From Acidiferrobacter sp. (GTDB lineage: Bacteria; Pseudomonadota; Gammaproteobacteria; Arenicellales; UBA868): a stretch of 14,827 nucleotides of DNA. Under the pieces are notes generated by a model that worked only from the letters and a program-made list of their open reading frames with translations, was not told the origin of the DNA and did not search any database. Made by a program: the position numbers and the translations under genes. Location: contig NZKZ01000207.1 in NCBI GenBank assembly GCA_002694065.1, forward strand, positions 1 through 14,827, written 5' to 3'. Of this stretch, positions 13,837 through 14,827 are shown in pieces (position 1 is the stretch's first letter; every line of letters starts with the position of its first letter).

Positions 13837-14646
13837 ATGATCCCAGTTTTCAGTCTGACGGCCATGTTTCTGTATGCTGGCGCCTGGGCGGCTCTGCTAC
13901 GGTCCCTCACTGCCGATCCCGCCAAAGAACAAACCAAAAGATTCGACGTCCTGCTGGCTTATCTTGCAGCAATGGCTCACGGCCTCTTGCTGGCGCCGGC
14001 GCTGTTGTTTACGAACCAACCCAATCTGGCCCTCGGCAGCACGCTATCTCTTATTGCCCTGATCATCGCGCTCTTATTTTTGGCCGGACGATTGTTCCAG
14101 CCGGTGCAGGGACTCGGCATCCTGATTTATCCATCCGCTTTTGTAGGCGTCGGATTGGGCTGGCTGCTGCCAGGACCGCTCTACGCCTCCAGCCTTGAAG
14201 GGGTGAGTGGTCTTTTTCACATCATCGGCGCGGGCCTCGCCTATGCACTGCTAAGCCTCGCACTCGCCCAGGCCATCCTGCTGCATTTTTACGATCGCGG
14301 TCTCAAACAAAAACGTAATGTGGGCCTGTTTCGATCTTTTCCTCCCATCCTGACCATGGAGAAAATTCTTTTTCAGTTGGTCTATCTGGGTTTTGGATTG
14401 CTTACGCTGACCCTGTTGAGTGGCGCTTTGTCATCCGGACAGATGTTCGGGCAGGCGTTTTTGTTTAACCACCACACCATCCTCTCTCTTTTAGCCTGGA
14501 TTAGCCTTGCCGCACTGGTACTCGGTCGATTGGTTCTGGGCTGGCGAGGAAGAACCGCTGTTCTTTGGACGGGCGCCGGATTCTTTCTGCTCGCCGTGGG
14601 ATATTTTGGAACCCGTTTTGTACTGGAGGTATTGCTTGCTTCCTAA
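13837..14646 (+). CDS. ypjD: YpjD/CcsA-family inner membrane protein
   Basis: A 269-residue polytopic membrane protein with about eight hydrophobic segments, resembling E. coli YpjD and the cytochrome c assembly (CcsA/HemX) domain. Recognisable pieces are LFHIIGAGLAYALLSLALAQA, FPPILTMEKILFQLVYLGFG and the C-terminal WRGRTAVLWTGAGFFLLAVGYFGTRFV, corresponding to WRGRRVVWFNVAGAVILTLAYFGSR in E. coli. A heme-handling role is possible but unproven for YpjD. By comparison the ATG at 13837 (MIPVF) is the start; a GTG at 13768 with AAAAGG upstream would add 23 residues and cannot be excluded. Divergent from ffh, its standard neighbour. Confidence 0.93.
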   Translation: MIPVFSLTAMFLYAGAWAALLRSLTADPAKEQTKRFDVLLAYLAAMAHGLLLAPALLFTNQPNLALGSTLSLIALIIALLFLAGRLFQPVQGLGILIYPSAFVGVGLGWLLPGPLYASSLEGVSGLFHIIGAGLAYALLSLALAQAILLHFYDRGLKQKRNVGLFRSFPPILTMEKILFQLVYLGFGLLTLTLLSGALSSGQMFGQAFLFNHHTILSLLAWISLAALVLGRLVLGWRGRTAVLWTGAGFFLLAVGYFGTRFVLEVLLAS

Positions 14647-14664
14647 GGCGTTGGCCGGCGCCTT
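14645..14664. terminator. Weak stem-loop after ypjD, possible bidirectional terminator
   Basis: AAGGCG (14645-14650) and CGCCTT (14659-14664) form a 6-bp stem with an 8-base loop, placed between two convergent frames. A proper T-run is lacking on both strands, so termination efficiency is doubtful. Confidence 0.3.
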
Positions 14665-14669
14665 TGCTC

Positions 14670-14827
14670 CTAAATTCCGATCCGATCTAGAAATCCATAC
14701 CATCCGACCGAGGCGGAGAGGAACCAGGGTTTGCCGTAATACAGTGGTCGTGTCCGAAATGGCAAATCAGAAAGAACACTTCGACCCTCATCGCGTCCCA
14801 GCACCTGTTGTCCCAGTCGGGTGCCGA
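14670..14827 (-). CDS. C-terminal end of an unidentified protein (5' part outside window)
   Basis: One minus-strand frame stays open from the right edge to a TAG at 14672-14670, giving 51 residues. Its composition looks like real protein: TRLGQQVLGRDEGRSVLSDL, then RPLYYGKPWFLSASVGWYGF and a final LDRIGI. The aromatic PLY-GKPWFL-W-LDR pattern reminds me of C-termini of FAD-dependent amino acid or amine oxidoreductases (DAO family), but this is a recollection of style, not a firm match. The other two minus-strand frames are less convincing. Convergent with ypjD, with 23 bases between the stops. Confidence 0.55.
   Translation of the reverse strand, partial: GTRLGQQVLGRDEGRSVLSDLPFRTRPLYYGKPWFLSASVGWYGFLDRIGI

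Overview
The window is a chromosomal segment of a gammaproteobacterium, moderately GC-rich by eye. The order ypjD <> ffh-rpsP-rimM-trmD-rplS, followed by xerD, is a classic gammaproteobacterial core arrangement. The Ffh, L19, TrmD, XerD and YpjD sequences all read as that class. Genus cannot be settled from sequence reading alone. There are no rRNA or tRNA genes, insertion sequences or CRISPR arrays, and no gap longer than about 170 bases.

Left third (1-3774, all minus strand): a pyrimidine-catabolism cluster. In transcription order it holds a RutR-like TetR regulator, a nitrilase-family beta-ureidopropionase, a zinc-dependent M20-family amidohydrolase (N-carbamoyl-amino-acid/ureidopropionate type), and the ATPase of a nitrate/taurine/pyrimidine-type ABC importer cut by the window edge. 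A near-perfect RutR operator (TTGACC-N4-GGTCAA, 3759-3774) overlaps the presumed promoter of the regulator, so the cluster is probably autoregulated and pyrimidine-responsive. The rest of the reductive pathway (dihydropyrimidine dehydrogenase, dihydropyrimidinase, ABC permease and binding protein) would be expected beyond the left edge.

Middle (3809-7176): a minus-strand trio in which two EamA/DMT-family membrane transporters flank a small periplasmic thioredoxin-like protein (CPIC motif). Divergent from it on the plus strand is cnoX/ybbN, a thioredoxin-TPR fusion chaperone with a CGPC site. A perfect 7-bp inverted repeat lies in the divergent intergenic region.

Right half (7190-14646): xerD, then an unassigned 670-residue exported TPR-rich protein overlapping xerD by four bases, then rplS, trmD, rimM, rpsP and ffh, all on the minus strand. 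ypjD runs divergently on the plus strand. At the right edge a short minus-strand frame looks like the C-terminus of another protein, possibly an FAD-dependent oxidoreductase, convergent with ypjD.

Most genes are ordinary core or accessory genes. The least explained items are the RutR box placed on a promoter that would give a nearly leaderless message, the pairing of two unrelated amidohydrolase folds that could catalyse the same step, the transporter-thioredoxin-transporter trio, and the large TPR protein inside a translation/recombination operon. I found no clear sign of a wholly new system.
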